Made by a program: the position numbers and the translations under genes | The notes under the pieces: model-generated | Database searches by the model: none | What the model was told of the DNA's origin: nothing | The model's input: the letters and a program-made list of their open reading frames with translations, nothing else | DNA from: JAUILA01 sp964563925 | Lineage (GTDB): Bacteria; Bacteroidota; Bacteroidia; Cytophagales; Cyclobacteriaceae | Length of the DNA: 64,000 nucleotides | NCBI GenBank assembly: GCA_964563925.1 | Contig: CAZLZD010000006.1 | Location: 49,205-113,204, forward strand | Reading direction: 5' to 3' | Part shown: in pieces, positions 1-8,906 of the stretch | How positions within the stretch are numbered: position 1 is the stretch's first letter | Layout of the letters: each line of letters begins with the position of its first letter

Positions 1-1337
1 ATTTACTCGATACACCCGGACACCAGGACTTTGCTGAAGATACCTATCGCACCCTCACGGCCGTAGACAGTGTGATCATGGTGATTGACTGTGTGAAGGG
101 TGTGGAAATCCAGACCGAAAAGCTGATGGAGGTTTGCCGGATGCGGAATACGCCGGTCATTTGCTTTATTAATAAGATGGACCGCGAAGGCCGGGACCCC
201 TACGAGTTACTTGACGAGATCGAGGAGAAACTGAATATTCGTGTTCGCCCACTTTCCTGGCCGATCAATATGGGCAAGACGTTTAAAGGCGTTTACAGCC
301 TGTACAATAAATCACTTCTCTTGTTTCAGCCAAGCCGAAACAAGGTGGAAGGATCAGGAATCCGGTTTACTGACTTGTCTGATCCCGAACTCGAGAAGCA
401 TATCGGAGAGCGGGATGCCGCCCAATTGCGGGAAGACGTGGAACTGATCGAAGGGGTGTATCCTGAATTTGATGTCGATGCGTACCTGCGCGGGGAAGTG
501 GCCCCGGTATTTTTCGGGTCGGCGGTGAATAACTTTGGCGTTAAGGAATTGCTGGATTGTTTTATCGATTTTGCACCCACTCCGAAACCCCGTGAAACGG
601 AGGAACGGGTTGTACAACCTGATGAAAAGGATTTCTCAGGGTTTATATTTAAAATCCATGCCAACATGGACCCGAATCACCGAAACCGCATTGCGTTTGT
701 CCGTGTTTGCTCTGGTAAATTTGAACGCGGGAAGAATTATTACCACGTACGACTGGATAAGAAATTCAGGATCTCCAACGCGACGGCATTTATGGCGCAG
801 GAAAAAGAGAATGTGGAAGAGGCATTTCCGGGTGATATCATTGGCCTTTACGATACCGGAACCATGAAGATCGGGGATACCCTGTCGGAAGGGGAAAAAG
901 GAATGTACAAAGGCATTCCGAGTTTTTCGCCGGAGATCTTCAAGGAGGTGATCAATAAGGATGCGATGAAGACCAAGCAGCTTGACAAGGGGCTCAATCA
1001 GCTGATGGAAGAAGGGGTGGCCCAGTTGTTTACGTACGAATTGGGTTCAAAGAAGGTCGTGGGTACAGTAGGGGCCCTGCAGTTTGAGGTGATCCAGCAT
1101 CGTCTGAAAAATGAATATGGGGCCTCTTGCGATTTTATGTCAATGAACCTGTACAAAGCCTGCTGGATTTCGAGCAAGGACCCGAAGAAACTGCGGGAAT
1201 TTGTGGATTCCAAATATCGTCACATAGCCCGGGACAAGGACGGTAAGCTTGTGTTTATGGCTGAGTCAAGAGCTTGGCTCACCATGGTCCAGGATAATTT
1301 CCCGGATATCGATTTCCATTTCACATCAGAATTTTGA
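1..1337 (+). CDS. prfC: Peptide chain release factor 3 (RF3), 5' truncated
   Basis: Translational GTPase that recycles RF1/RF2 from the ribosome after termination. The gene runs in from outside the window: codons in this frame are open from base 3, giving about 444 residues, so roughly 85 N-terminal residues including the P-loop are missing compared with the usual ~529. The first visible motif is DTPGHQDF (G3), followed by the RF3-like DTYRTLTAVDS and the G4 motif NKMD. The C-terminal domain continues to a normal RF3-like end (DFHFTSEF). A GTG at 72 is internal, not the start. The downstream pseudouridine synthase begins 2 bases after the stop, so the two are probably co-transcribed. Confidence 0.93.
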   Translation, partial: LLDTPGHQDFAEDTYRTLTAVDSVIMVIDCVKGVEIQTEKLMEVCRMRNTPVICFINKMDREGRDPYELLDEIEEKLNIRVRPLSWPINMGKTFKGVYSLYNKSLLLFQPSRNKVEGSGIRFTDLSDPELEKHIGERDAAQLREDVELIEGVYPEFDVDAYLRGEVAPVFFGSAVNNFGVKELLDCFIDFAPTPKPRETEERVVQPDEKDFSGFIFKIHANMDPNHRNRIAFVRVCSGKFERGKNYYHVRLDKKFRISNATAFMAQEKENVEEAFPGDIIGLYDTGTMKIGDTLSEGEKGMYKGIPSFSPEIFKEVINKDAMKTKQLDKGLNQLMEEGVAQLFTYELGSKKVVGTVGALQFEVIQHRLKNEYGASCDFMSMNLYKACWISSKDPKKLREFVDSKYRHIARDKDGKLVFMAESRAWLTMVQDNFPDIDFHFTSEF

Positions 1338-1339
1338 TC

Positions 1340-2029
1340 ATGAAGCTCACGCAGAAGGAAATACTCTTTGAAGATAACCACCTGCTGGTGGTAAACAAGC
1401 CTGCCGGTTTGCTCGTGCAGGCCGACAGAACCGGCGACGAAACCCTGGCAGATGCCGCAATGGAATACATCCGGGTCAAATACAAAAAACCGGGGGATGT
1501 CTTCCTGGGGGTGGTTCACCGTATAGACCGGCCGGTCAGCGGTGCAGTGATCCTTGCCCGGACCTCCAAAGGGCTGGAGCGAATGAACAAAATTTTTCAG
1601 GATAGAGAGATTAAAAAAACATACTGGGCACTGGTGAAGCACCGGCCGCCGCAGGTAGAAGAAACGACCCTGACTCATTATATCCGGAAGAATACTAAGA
1701 TTAACAAGGCGATGGCCTCCAATTCTGCGGGGAAAGGCGGACAAAAAGCCGTGATGTCCTACCGGCTTGCCGGACGCATCGCTGACTACTATTTACTCGA
1801 GGTCAAACCTGAAACAGGCCGCCCGCATCAGATACGGGTTCAGCTGGCAAAAATTGGGTGTCCGATTGCCGGGGATGTAAAGTATGGCAGTGACAAGCCC
1901 GCACCAGACGGGCGTATTTACCTGCACGCGCGTGGGGTGGAATTTGTACATCCCGTACGTAAGGAGCCGGTTCGGATCACCGCCGGACTGCCTGATGACC
2001 AGGTCTGGCAGCTTTTTCGTGGGATCTGA
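1340..2029 (+). CDS. RluA-family RNA pseudouridine synthase
   Basis: Converts uridine to pseudouridine in rRNA or tRNA. The catalytic motif HRIDRPVSG (family HRLDxxTSG, Asp nucleophile) is near residue 60, and the later GRPHQIRVQLA motif is also typical of RluA enzymes. There is no S4 domain before the catalytic domain, and at about 229 residues it is a short RluA-type member; the target uridine cannot be told from sequence. I chose the ATG at 1340, just after the prfC stop, rather than a TTG at 1334. The stop codon overlaps the next start by one base. Confidence 0.88.
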   Translation: MKLTQKEILFEDNHLLVVNKPAGLLVQADRTGDETLADAAMEYIRVKYKKPGDVFLGVVHRIDRPVSGAVILARTSKGLERMNKIFQDREIKKTYWALVKHRPPQVEETTLTHYIRKNTKINKAMASNSAGKGGQKAVMSYRLAGRIADYYLLEVKPETGRPHQIRVQLAKIGCPIAGDVKYGSDKPAPDGRIYLHARGVEFVHPVRKEPVRITAGLPDDQVWQLFRGI

Positions 2030-2325
2030 TGGCAGGATGGTTTAAAAAACTGCAGGAAAAATGGAAGGTGACTGCGTTTCAGGCAGTGATCATTCTGATC
2101 GTATTTGCCTGCACCGGTTTTACCGTCCTGTTTATCAAGGGTCCGGTACTCTCCTTATTCGGACCGGAAGAAGAACGTACCATCTGGCATTCCATTCTTT
2201 ATTACCTCCTGATTCTGCCTGTTTATAATGTCGTATTGCTGGCTTACGGTTTTCTGTTTGGCCAGTTCAGCTTTTTCTGGGCATTTGAGAAAAGAATGTT
2301 TCGGAGAATGCTGGGCAGGAAATAA
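2029..2325 (+). CDS. Small membrane protein, DUF6787-like
   Basis: 98-residue protein of unknown function. An amphipathic basic N-terminus (GWFKKLQEKWKV) is followed by two hydrophobic segments at about residues 18-36 and 58-78, and the C-terminus is basic (RMFRRMLGRK). It resembles small Bacteroidota membrane proteins classed as DUF6787; this is a recollection of the family, not a search result. Its start overlaps the pseudouridine synthase stop by one base, so it is the last gene of the prfC run. It ends before the shared terminator at 2371-2399. Confidence 0.75.
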   Translation: MAGWFKKLQEKWKVTAFQAVIILIVFACTGFTVLFIKGPVLSLFGPEEERTIWHSILYYLLILPVYNVVLLAYGFLFGQFSFFWAFEKRMFRRMLGRK

Positions 2326-2370
2326 CGATCCGGTGTAAACCGTCACATTCTCCCGCTTCTGAACAGGTAT

Positions 2371-2399
2371 AAAAAAAACCCTGCATTATTGCAGGGTTT
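2371..2399 (-). terminator. Intrinsic terminator of atpDC
   Basis: On the minus strand, a 9-bp perfect stem (AAACCCTGC / GCAGGGTTT, 6-base loop) is followed by an uninterrupted run of T. It lies just downstream of atpC. The + strand side has only a short T-rich tail, so it may act weakly for the opposing prfC run as well. Confidence 0.85.
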
Positions 2400-2421
2400 C
2401 CTTAATTATATATGTGTCAGA

Positions 2422-2682
2422 TCAGGCCTCTTCTTCGGTTGTTTTCAGTCCGTCAGCAAGCAATGTGACTTTGTTATGAAGGACCTCAACAATACCGCCC
2501 GTAATCTCCACAGTGTGTGTCCCCTTCTGGTCCTTGTACACCACGCGTCCATTGGTAAGTGTACTCACCATCGGCGCATGATCGTTCATCACCTGAAATG
2601 ATCCGTCAGTTCCGGGAAACGTAACAATATGCGTTTCCCCTTCAAATACCTTGGCTGCCGGAGTGACTATTTCTAAATACAT
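2422..2682 (-). CDS. atpC: F1 ATP synthase epsilon subunit
   Basis: Part of the central stalk of F1Fo ATP synthase, linking rotor to catalytic head at the inner face of the membrane. The N-terminal beta-sandwich begins YLEIVTPAAKVFEGET and includes the family-typical FPGTDGSFQVMNDHAP. At 86 residues it is a short epsilon, lacking most of the C-terminal helical hairpin that in longer forms inhibits ATP hydrolysis. It follows atpD by 8 bases, and the shared terminator is directly downstream. The remaining ATP synthase genes are not in this window. Confidence 0.93.
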   Translation of the reverse strand: MYLEIVTPAAKVFEGETHIVTFPGTDGSFQVMNDHAPMVSTLTNGRVVYKDQKGTHTVEITGGIVEVLHNKVTLLADGLKTTEEEA

Positions 2683-2690
2683 ACTATCAG

Positions 2691-4199
2691 TTATTTTTTG
2701 GCATCTGCCATCATCTTCTCGCCTTTGGCCACAGCATCTTCTATGCTACCTACCAGGTTGAAGGCCATTTCAGGAAGATGATCCAGTTCGCCATCCATAA
2801 TCATGTTGAATCCCTTGATGGTTTCCTTGATGTCTACCAGCGTACCGGGGATTCCGGTAAACTGCTCGGCCACGTGGAAGGGCTGAGAAAGGAATCGCTG
2901 TACACGACGGGCACGGTGAACCACCATTTTATCTTCGTCAGACAGTTCGTCCATTCCAAGGATTGCAATAATATCCTGAAGTTCCTTGTACCGCTGGAGA
3001 ATCTCCTTGACACGCTGCGCACAGTCGTAGTGCTCGTCGCCCAGCACTTCAGCACTCAGGATCCTTGACGTGGAATCCAGCGGATCCACCGCCGGGTAAA
3101 TTCCCAGCTCGGAAATCTTACGGGACAATACCGTTGTGGCATCCAGGTGGGCAAAAGTGGTGGCAGGAGCAGGGTCAGTCAAGTCATCGGCAGGTACATA
3201 TACAGCCTGAACCGATGTAATGGATCCCTTTTTGGTCGACGTAATACGTTCCTGCATGGCACCCATTTCTGTGGCCAGTGTGGGCTGATACCCCACCGCA
3301 GAAGGCATACGGCCCAGCAGGGCTGAAACCTCAGAACCCGCCTGCGTGAAACGGAAAATATTGTCAATGAAAAACAGAATATCTTTTCCCTGTCCTTCGC
3401 CATCTCCGTCACGGAAATATTCCGCAATGGTAAGACCGGACAAGGCAACCCTTGCGCGGGCTCCGGGAGGTTCGTTCATCTGTCCGAATACAAAGGTAGC
3501 CTTGGATTCTTTCAATGCCTCAAAGTCAACATTGGACAAATCCCACTTGCCTTCTTCCATCGATTTATGGAAAGCTTCTCCATAATTAACGATTCCGGAC
3601 TCCAGCATTTCGCGAAGCAGGTCATTCCCTTCACGGGTACGTTCTCCCACACCGGCAAATACCGAAAGGCCTGAATAGGCTTTGGCGATATTGTTGATCA
3701 ATTCCTGGATAAGAACCGTCTTTCCCACACCGGCACCACCAAACAAGCCGATCTTACCCCCTTTTGAATAAGGCTCAATAAGATCGATTACCTTGATACC
3801 TGTGTAAAGAACTTCCTGGGAAGTGGACAGGTCCTCAAATTTAGGCGCCTGGCGGTGAATAGGCAGCCCCTTTTTGGTGTCAGGCTGTTTGATGCCATCA
3901 ATGGCTTCTCCTACAACATTGAACAGACGACCCTTGATGTTATCCCCAATGGGCATTTCAATCGGGTTTCCGGTATCCAGCACATCCATGCCACGTACCA
4001 GTCCCTCCGTACTTTCCATTGCGATGGTCCTTACCCGATCTTCGCCAAGGTGCTGCTGGCACTCGAGTACTACTTTCTGACCATTTTCTTTTGTTACTTC
4101 CAGTGAATCCAGGATGTTCGGCAGTTTCGCCCCTTCGGCATCAAAGCTCACGTCCACAACGGGTCCGATTACCTGGGTAATTTTACCAATATTCGCCAT
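2691..4199 (-). CDS. atpD: F1 ATP synthase beta subunit
   Basis: Catalytic subunit of F1, 502 residues, full length. The Walker A motif GGAGVGKT is near residue 155, the GERTREGNDL segment follows, Walker B is ILFFIDNIFRF, and the ALLGRMPSAVGYQPTL segment is the beta-subunit signature region. It forms a two-gene operon with atpC, which fits many Bacteroidota where atpDC is separate from the genes for subunits a, c, b, delta, alpha and gamma. A Bacteroidota-type promoter lies about 60 bases upstream of the ATG. Confidence 0.97.
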   Translation of the reverse strand: MANIGKITQVIGPVVDVSFDAEGAKLPNILDSLEVTKENGQKVVLECQQHLGEDRVRTIAMESTEGLVRGMDVLDTGNPIEMPIGDNIKGRLFNVVGEAIDGIKQPDTKKGLPIHRQAPKFEDLSTSQEVLYTGIKVIDLIEPYSKGGKIGLFGGAGVGKTVLIQELINNIAKAYSGLSVFAGVGERTREGNDLLREMLESGIVNYGEAFHKSMEEGKWDLSNVDFEALKESKATFVFGQMNEPPGARARVALSGLTIAEYFRDGDGEGQGKDILFFIDNIFRFTQAGSEVSALLGRMPSAVGYQPTLATEMGAMQERITSTKKGSITSVQAVYVPADDLTDPAPATTFAHLDATTVLSRKISELGIYPAVDPLDSTSRILSAEVLGDEHYDCAQRVKEILQRYKELQDIIAILGMDELSDEDKMVVHRARRVQRFLSQPFHVAEQFTGIPGTLVDIKETIKGFNMIMDGELDHLPEMAFNLVGSIEDAVAKGEKMMADAKK

Positions 4200-4257
4200 T
4201 GTTTATTTTTTGTTATAAGAGTATGAAATGAACCCACTATGCTGGGATTTCAGTCTG

Positions 4258-4288
4258 CAAAACTACGTCTTAAAATTTACATACCCAA
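4258..4288 (-). promoter_or_regulatory. Promoter of atpDC (-33 TTG, -7 TAGTTTTG)
   Basis: On the minus strand TTG (4286-4288) is separated by 20 bases from TAGTTTTG (4258-4265), a perfect match to the Bacteroidota TAnnTTTG box. The predicted transcript starts near 4254, giving a leader of about 55 bases before the atpD ATG. Confidence 0.7.
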
Positions 4289-4312
4289 CACAGCTTGGTG
4301 ATTTTTATGACC

Positions 4313-5527
4313 TCAGGCCCAGAGTGAAATGCGGAACGTGGTCCCCTGGTTTTCTTCGGAGGATTTGACAAAAATCTTGCCCTGGTGGTATCTTTCGATG
4401 ATTCGTTTGGCCAGGGTCAGTCCCAGGCCCCATCCCCTTTTTTTAGTGGTAAAACCAGGGTTGAACACCTGCTTGATCCTGGATTTAGGTATACCTTTTC
4501 CGGTGTCTGATATATCGATGAATACCTTGCCTTCATTTCCTTTGAGAATGAAAATATGGATTTTACCGGCCCCGTTCATGGCATCCACGGCATTTTTACA
4601 AAGGTTTTCAATCACCCATTCAAACAAGGGGGGGTTAACCTGTGCGGTTATGCCGCGGGTCAGGGCTTCGACTTCGATCCGCACCTTCGGTGAGATCCGG
4701 GAGCGGAGGTAATCAATAACGGTATTGATCAGGTTTTCAATTTCAACTTCCTTGAGTACCGGGGCGGAGCCGATGTTGGAAAACCGTTCGGTAATCACCT
4801 GTAACTTCTGGATATCCTTGTCAAGCTCAGAGATCAGCTCCTTGTCCTTGATGGAAGCCTGTTCCCTGAAATATTCCACCCAGGCCATCAGGGAGGAAAT
4901 GGGAGTTCCCAGCTGGTGGGCGGTTTCCTTGGCAAGCCCGACCCAAACCCGGTTTTGTTCGGCGGCCTTTGAATAATTGAACGCCATATAGGCGATAAAT
5001 CCAAAGATAGCGATCACTGACAACTGGATATACGGGTAATAGGTTAACTGGGTCAGAAGAAAGGAATTACGATAATAGACGTAGCTAATGCTGATTATCT
5101 CATTGGTACCCGGATCCCGCAAAGACACCTCGATCGGCTCGTAGGCTTCTTCCATTTTTTCCAGTTCCTCATAGATCAGTTGGTTTTTACGTTTCTGGGA
5201 CAGGGCTGAATCGACACTTATGTTTCGGTAATCCTGGATACTGCCGTTTTCGCTGACCAGGATGGTGGGGATGGAATTGTTCTGGAAAAGGATTTCATCC
5301 GTGATGAAATAGAGGTCTTTGTCCAGGTTTTCCCTCACCGTATATTCGAGTGCCTTGGCAAACAGGCGAATCTGGCGCTCCTCGCGTTCCTTAAGCTGAT
5401 CGATCAGGATATTGGTGTACAGGATTGAGCCCACACTGATGACAATGGAGAAGATAAGCACAAACCATTTCAGGTTGGATTTATCCTGGGAAAAATCGAG
5501 TCCGGACTGAAAGGAAGATTGCGCCAT
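4313..5527 (-). CDS. Orphan membrane sensor histidine kinase
   Basis: Two-component sensor kinase of 404 residues. Membrane segments at about residues 19-41 and 165-185 enclose a ~120-residue extracytoplasmic sensor. The dimerisation domain carries the phospho-acceptor His near 204 in ETAHQLGTPISS; the ATP-binding domain shows the N-box (ENLCKNAVDAM), G1 (DTGKGIP), F-box (FNPGFTTKK) and G2 (GLGL). No response regulator lies beside it, so its partner and signal are unknown. It sits after the terminator of the ABC exporter genes and probably has its own transcript, although I see no clear promoter box. Confidence 0.9.
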   Translation of the reverse strand: MAQSSFQSGLDFSQDKSNLKWFVLIFSIVISVGSILYTNILIDQLKEREERQIRLFAKALEYTVRENLDKDLYFITDEILFQNNSIPTILVSENGSIQDYRNISVDSALSQKRKNQLIYEELEKMEEAYEPIEVSLRDPGTNEIISISYVYYRNSFLLTQLTYYPYIQLSVIAIFGFIAYMAFNYSKAAEQNRVWVGLAKETAHQLGTPISSLMAWVEYFREQASIKDKELISELDKDIQKLQVITERFSNIGSAPVLKEVEIENLINTVIDYLRSRISPKVRIEVEALTRGITAQVNPPLFEWVIENLCKNAVDAMNGAGKIHIFILKGNEGKVFIDISDTGKGIPKSRIKQVFNPGFTTKKRGWGLGLTLAKRIIERYHQGKIFVKSSEENQGTTFRISLWA

Positions 5528-5549
5528 AGATACCTGAACCGGCAGGGTA

Positions 5550-5594
5550 AAAACAAAAATGCCGGAACACCAATATAGGTTTTTTCCGGCATTT
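5550..5594 (-). terminator. Intrinsic terminator of the ABC exporter operon
   Basis: Minus-strand stem AAATGCCGGAA / TTCCGGCATTT (11 bp, 16-base loop) followed by TTGTTTTT, just downstream of the permease stop and before the kinase start. Confidence 0.75.
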
Positions 5595-5615
5595 CATGTC
5601 AGCGGATAGCCCGGA

Positions 5616-6893
5616 TCATTTCATACGGATCCATTTGGCGATCACTTTATAATTCACCTTGGTGCCATGCATGAGGATGCCGATACGGTATATTCTGCCT
5701 GCAATCCAGGTGGTTGCCAGAAATCCAAGAATCAGAAGCACCATGGAAAGTGCCAGTTCCCAGGCCGGCACTCCGTACGCAATCCTGCCCATCATAATGA
5801 TAGGGGAGGTAAAGGGTATGACGGACAGCCAGAAGCTCAGCGGACCATCGGGATTCTGGATCACGCTGTTCATTCCTATGATACCGGCAATCAGCGGAAT
5901 CATAATAGGGATCATGAATTGCTGGGCCTCTGCCGGGGTGTCCACGGCCGAGCCGACGGCAGCAAACAGTGCACCGTAAAGAAGATAACCACCGAGGAAA
6001 TAGAAGATAAAGGTCAGGATTACCCGGGTGAAGGGAATCTGATTGATATAGGACATCATCTCCTGGGCTTCCTCGTTGGAAAGTTGTTGGGTGGCACGCA
6101 TATTTTCGGTCATGTCCACTCCAAACAGGGCCATCACCAGGGTAAACAAACCGCCCATCAGCACGACCCAGATAAGTACCTGGAACAATCCGACCGATGC
6201 CACTCCAAGGATTTTGCCAAGCATCAGCTGAAAAGGCTTAACTGTTGAAATAATTACTTCAACGATTTTGTTGCTTTTTTCTTCAATGACTCCCTGCATG
6301 ACCTGGCCGCCATAGGCAAACATGAAAATATAGATCAGGAAGCCGGTCAGATAGCCCACCACAAACGTGACGCCCTGGTTACTTTCCTTTTCCTCTCCTT
6401 CACTCATGTCATAGGTGGTCAGGCTGATATTGGTGTCAAGTTTATCCAGGAGCTCCTGATCTATCGCATAAACCTCGAGTTTACGCTGTCTTATTATTTC
6501 CTCTACCGCATCGTCAATAGATGAAACCGTATTCATGCTGGGAGCCGACCGGGTATACAGGGAGATGCCAGTTGGGTTTTCAAGGTCATAATCCGGAATA
6601 TACAGCAGTCCGTAAGCACTGCCTTCCTTAAAGGCGGTTTTTGCCTGATCAAGTGATCCTTCCATATGGGTATATGAAAAATCCTCGTCTTCTGTCAGGT
6701 TGAATGAACCCGATTCATCAAGGACCAGCAAGTCACGTACCTGGACGTTATCCTGTTCACGCTCCATAAAATAAATTATGGTGCCAAACAGGGCAGGGAA
6801 GATCAGGGGCACGAGCAGGGTGGTCAACAGGAACGATTTTTTCTGTACCCGGCTCAGGAATTCACGTTGTATGATAAGGAATATCTTCGACAT
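5616..6893 (-). CDS. ABC-2 type exporter permease (NatB-like)
   Basis: Membrane half of an ABC exporter, 425 residues. A first membrane helix at about 20-42 is followed by a ~140-residue extracytoplasmic domain, then at least five more helices from about residue 180. The QGVIEEKSNKIVEVIIST segment is characteristic of the NatB/ABC-2 permease family, whose founding member exports sodium; other members export drugs or lipids, so the substrate here is unknown. The ATPase gene ends one base upstream, so the two are translated together. Confidence 0.87.
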   Translation of the reverse strand: MSKIFLIIQREFLSRVQKKSFLLTTLLVPLIFPALFGTIIYFMEREQDNVQVRDLLVLDESGSFNLTEDEDFSYTHMEGSLDQAKTAFKEGSAYGLLYIPDYDLENPTGISLYTRSAPSMNTVSSIDDAVEEIIRQRKLEVYAIDQELLDKLDTNISLTTYDMSEGEEKESNQGVTFVVGYLTGFLIYIFMFAYGGQVMQGVIEEKSNKIVEVIISTVKPFQLMLGKILGVASVGLFQVLIWVVLMGGLFTLVMALFGVDMTENMRATQQLSNEEAQEMMSYINQIPFTRVILTFIFYFLGGYLLYGALFAAVGSAVDTPAEAQQFMIPIMIPLIAGIIGMNSVIQNPDGPLSFWLSVIPFTSPIIMMGRIAYGVPAWELALSMVLLILGFLATTWIAGRIYRIGILMHGTKVNYKVIAKWIRMK

Positions 6894-6894
6894 T

Positions 6895-7803
6895 TCAGGG
6901 TTCTTTTACTTTGCTGATAAATATTTCATTGATGGTGGGAATCTTTTCAACAAATCCATGCACTTCCGTATCACGGATCAGGGAAGCCAGGAGTTCGTTC
7001 GGACTTTTATCCTCGTCGATACGCACTACAGACCTGAAGTAATTATCGTCCATTGTCTGCTGATCCAGCAGGTTGAAGCCCATCATGCCGTTGGACCAGG
7101 GGCCGCGATGTTCCACAATGAATGTATTTGAACGGTATTCGTTCTTGATCTCCTGTTTCGCGCCTTCCAGGATTTTCCGGGATTTGTTGATCAGGGCAAT
7201 GTGATCACACAGCTCTTCCACGGATTCCATCCGGTGGGTTGAGAATATCACCGTACTGCCGTTCTCACGCAACCGGAGAATTTCGTCCTTGATCAGATTG
7301 GCGTTTACGGGATCAAACCCTGAAAATGGTTCATCAAGGATGATAAGCTTGGGTTCATTAAGGACGGTGGAAATGAACTGGATCTTTTGGGCCATACCTT
7401 TGGAAAGGTCCTCGATCTTTTTACTCCACCAGTCCGATATTTCCAGACGCTCCACCCACATCCGGCTTTTCTTTATGGCATCTGCCCGGGACATGTTTCG
7501 TAGCCTGCCAAGGTACACCAGTTGTTCGCCGACCTTCATTTTTTTATACAGTCCGCGTTCTTCGGGCAGATAGCCTATGATCGAAATATGATCGGGATTG
7601 AGGGGTTGTCCGTTAATCAGCACCTTGCCTTTATCGGCATCGATGATCTGATTTATTATTCGTATCAGTGTGGTTTTTCCGGCGCCATTTTGACCAAGCA
7701 GTCCGTATATGCTGTTTCTGGGAATGGAAATACTCACATCCTCCAGGGCCACATGTCCGGAATAATACTTTGAAATGTGTTGTGCTTCAAGCGTATATTC
7801 CAC
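6895..7803 (-). CDS. ABC exporter ATP-binding protein (NatA-like)
   Basis: Nucleotide-binding subunit paired with the downstream permease. Walker A GQNGAGKTT near residue 40, signature region LSKGMAQKIQ near 138, Walker B KLIILDEPFSG near 157, and the switch His in FSTHRM. The C-terminal ~80 residues beyond the core are the DUF4162-type extension common in this family. It is the first gene of a two-gene operon. The 116 bases upstream hold no clear promoter box; a partial TAGATTCG lies near 7835. Confidence 0.92.
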   Translation of the reverse strand: MEYTLEAQHISKYYSGHVALEDVSISIPRNSIYGLLGQNGAGKTTLIRIINQIIDADKGKVLINGQPLNPDHISIIGYLPEERGLYKKMKVGEQLVYLGRLRNMSRADAIKKSRMWVERLEISDWWSKKIEDLSKGMAQKIQFISTVLNEPKLIILDEPFSGFDPVNANLIKDEILRLRENGSTVIFSTHRMESVEELCDHIALINKSRKILEGAKQEIKNEYRSNTFIVEHRGPWSNGMMGFNLLDQQTMDDNYFRSVVRIDEDKSPNELLASLIRDTEVHGFVEKIPTINEIFISKVKEP

Positions 7804-7919
7804 CAGTTCAAGTGTTTAGGTTTTCAATGCAACGAATCTACAACGAAAACATGTAATGGTGGAAGGATTAGGTCTCAACGGTCAATAATCCGGCTGAACC
7901 TTCGAATAAGGATATGAAA

Positions 7920-8813
7920 TCAACGTTGCTTGAAAATGATCTTTCCCATGCTCACATCAAGCTGGAATACAAGCGCGTCTGTACTGCTCGCTTCATAAGC
8001 AGCATTCACATAGGTATTGGGTGCGGTTTTCCGGAATGTGGAGGGCAGGCGTACTTTACACAGCCAGGAGTCTTTTACCTGGATCATGGTGGGCGCGGTG
8101 TTGGATGGGAGAATAACAAACATATTTCCGGCACCCACGCTTCCTATCACCTTACCGGACATTTTTTCCTCTCCGCTGATATCAAGAAGCAGGTCCCCGA
8201 ATCCGACATCGGCTTTGACATACTTACTTCTGGCCATATCCAGTTTCCGTACAGCGACCGAACCCATGTCCACCTTCACGTAGAACGTATCCATTTCCAC
8301 ATTATTTCCGCCCTGGGAGAAGTAGCCGATATTAATATCTGCGCTCCCGGTATGTATCTTAAGGTTTTCCACGCTGATGCCCGACAGGTCGATATCTGCC
8401 TGGCCGATGCCGTATTTCAGGTCCAGGTCATACACTTGTTCCTGGTTGAGGTAAACACGCCAGATTTTGTCGTGACCTTCATGACGATTACCGAAAACAC
8501 GGGTACTTATTGACTGACCAAACCCTTCGGCACGGTCATCTTCCAGCACGAGGTTCACCTTGCAGGTGGTACCTTCGATATTTTTGTTAAAAGTGTGGGA
8601 ATAATTGTCGTAATCCTGGTTACTGTACACGGTGATAAGCTCATCGCTTTCTCCCGCCTTGATCGAACATTGCCCGTTGTTCACCTCAAAATGCAGATCA
8701 ACATTCTCCACTCTGCTTACTCCACTCACTGAAAACTGCTTCTTGATTTGGGCCTGTGCCTGGTTGGCAGCGAAAATCAGAACCGCAACTACAGCTAAAC
8801 TACATCTCGTCAT
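7920..8813 (-). CDS. Secreted protein of unknown function, beta-helix-like
   Basis: 297 residues from the chosen start. I take the ATG at 8813 because it places a good signal peptide (MTRCSLAVVAVLIFAANQAQA) at the very start; a longer reading begins at 8870. The mature part is rich in short beta-strand-like repeats with alternating Asp/Gly turns (for example LDLKYGIGQADIDLSG, KIHTGSADINIG, VKADVGFGDLLLDISG), as in the LiaF/DUF4097-type putative adhesin fold. No catalytic motif is visible. It stands alone, between dnaJ and the ABC exporter genes. Confidence 0.7.
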   Translation of the reverse strand: MTRCSLAVVAVLIFAANQAQAQIKKQFSVSGVSRVENVDLHFEVNNGQCSIKAGESDELITVYSNQDYDNYSHTFNKNIEGTTCKVNLVLEDDRAEGFGQSISTRVFGNRHEGHDKIWRVYLNQEQVYDLDLKYGIGQADIDLSGISVENLKIHTGSADINIGYFSQGGNNVEMDTFYVKVDMGSVAVRKLDMARSKYVKADVGFGDLLLDISGEEKMSGKVIGSVGAGNMFVILPSNTAPTMIQVKDSWLCKVRLPSTFRKTAPNTYVNAAYEASSTDALVFQLDVSMGKIIFKQR

Positions 8814-8858
8814 GGTGGTAAATACGTGTGCTTCACCATGGAAGTTGCAGAATTTTAC

Positions 8859-8891
8859 AAAAAAAATCACATTTTCCCGGAGTGTTCCGGG
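8859..8891 (-). terminator. Possible terminator after dnaJ
   Basis: Minus-strand hairpin CCCGGA-acac-TCCGGG (8876-8891) is followed, after about nine bases, by a run of eight T. The gap between stem and T-run makes it a weak candidate. Confidence 0.4.
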
Positions 8892-8906
8892 CCAAAAGGA
8901 GGTCTG

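Noticed and set aside
1220..1744. 174-residue open frame on the minus strand across prfC and the pseudouridine synthase gene
   Set aside because: It spans the junction of two well-supported genes on the other strand and has no recognisable protein pattern.
5667..6248. 193-residue open frame (+) opposite the ABC permease
   Set aside because: His/Gln-rich shadow of the permease coding sequence; no motif.
7914..8513. 199-residue open frame (+) opposite the secreted beta-repeat protein
   Set aside because: Composition is typical of an antisense shadow; the minus-strand gene has a signal peptide and normal domain texture.
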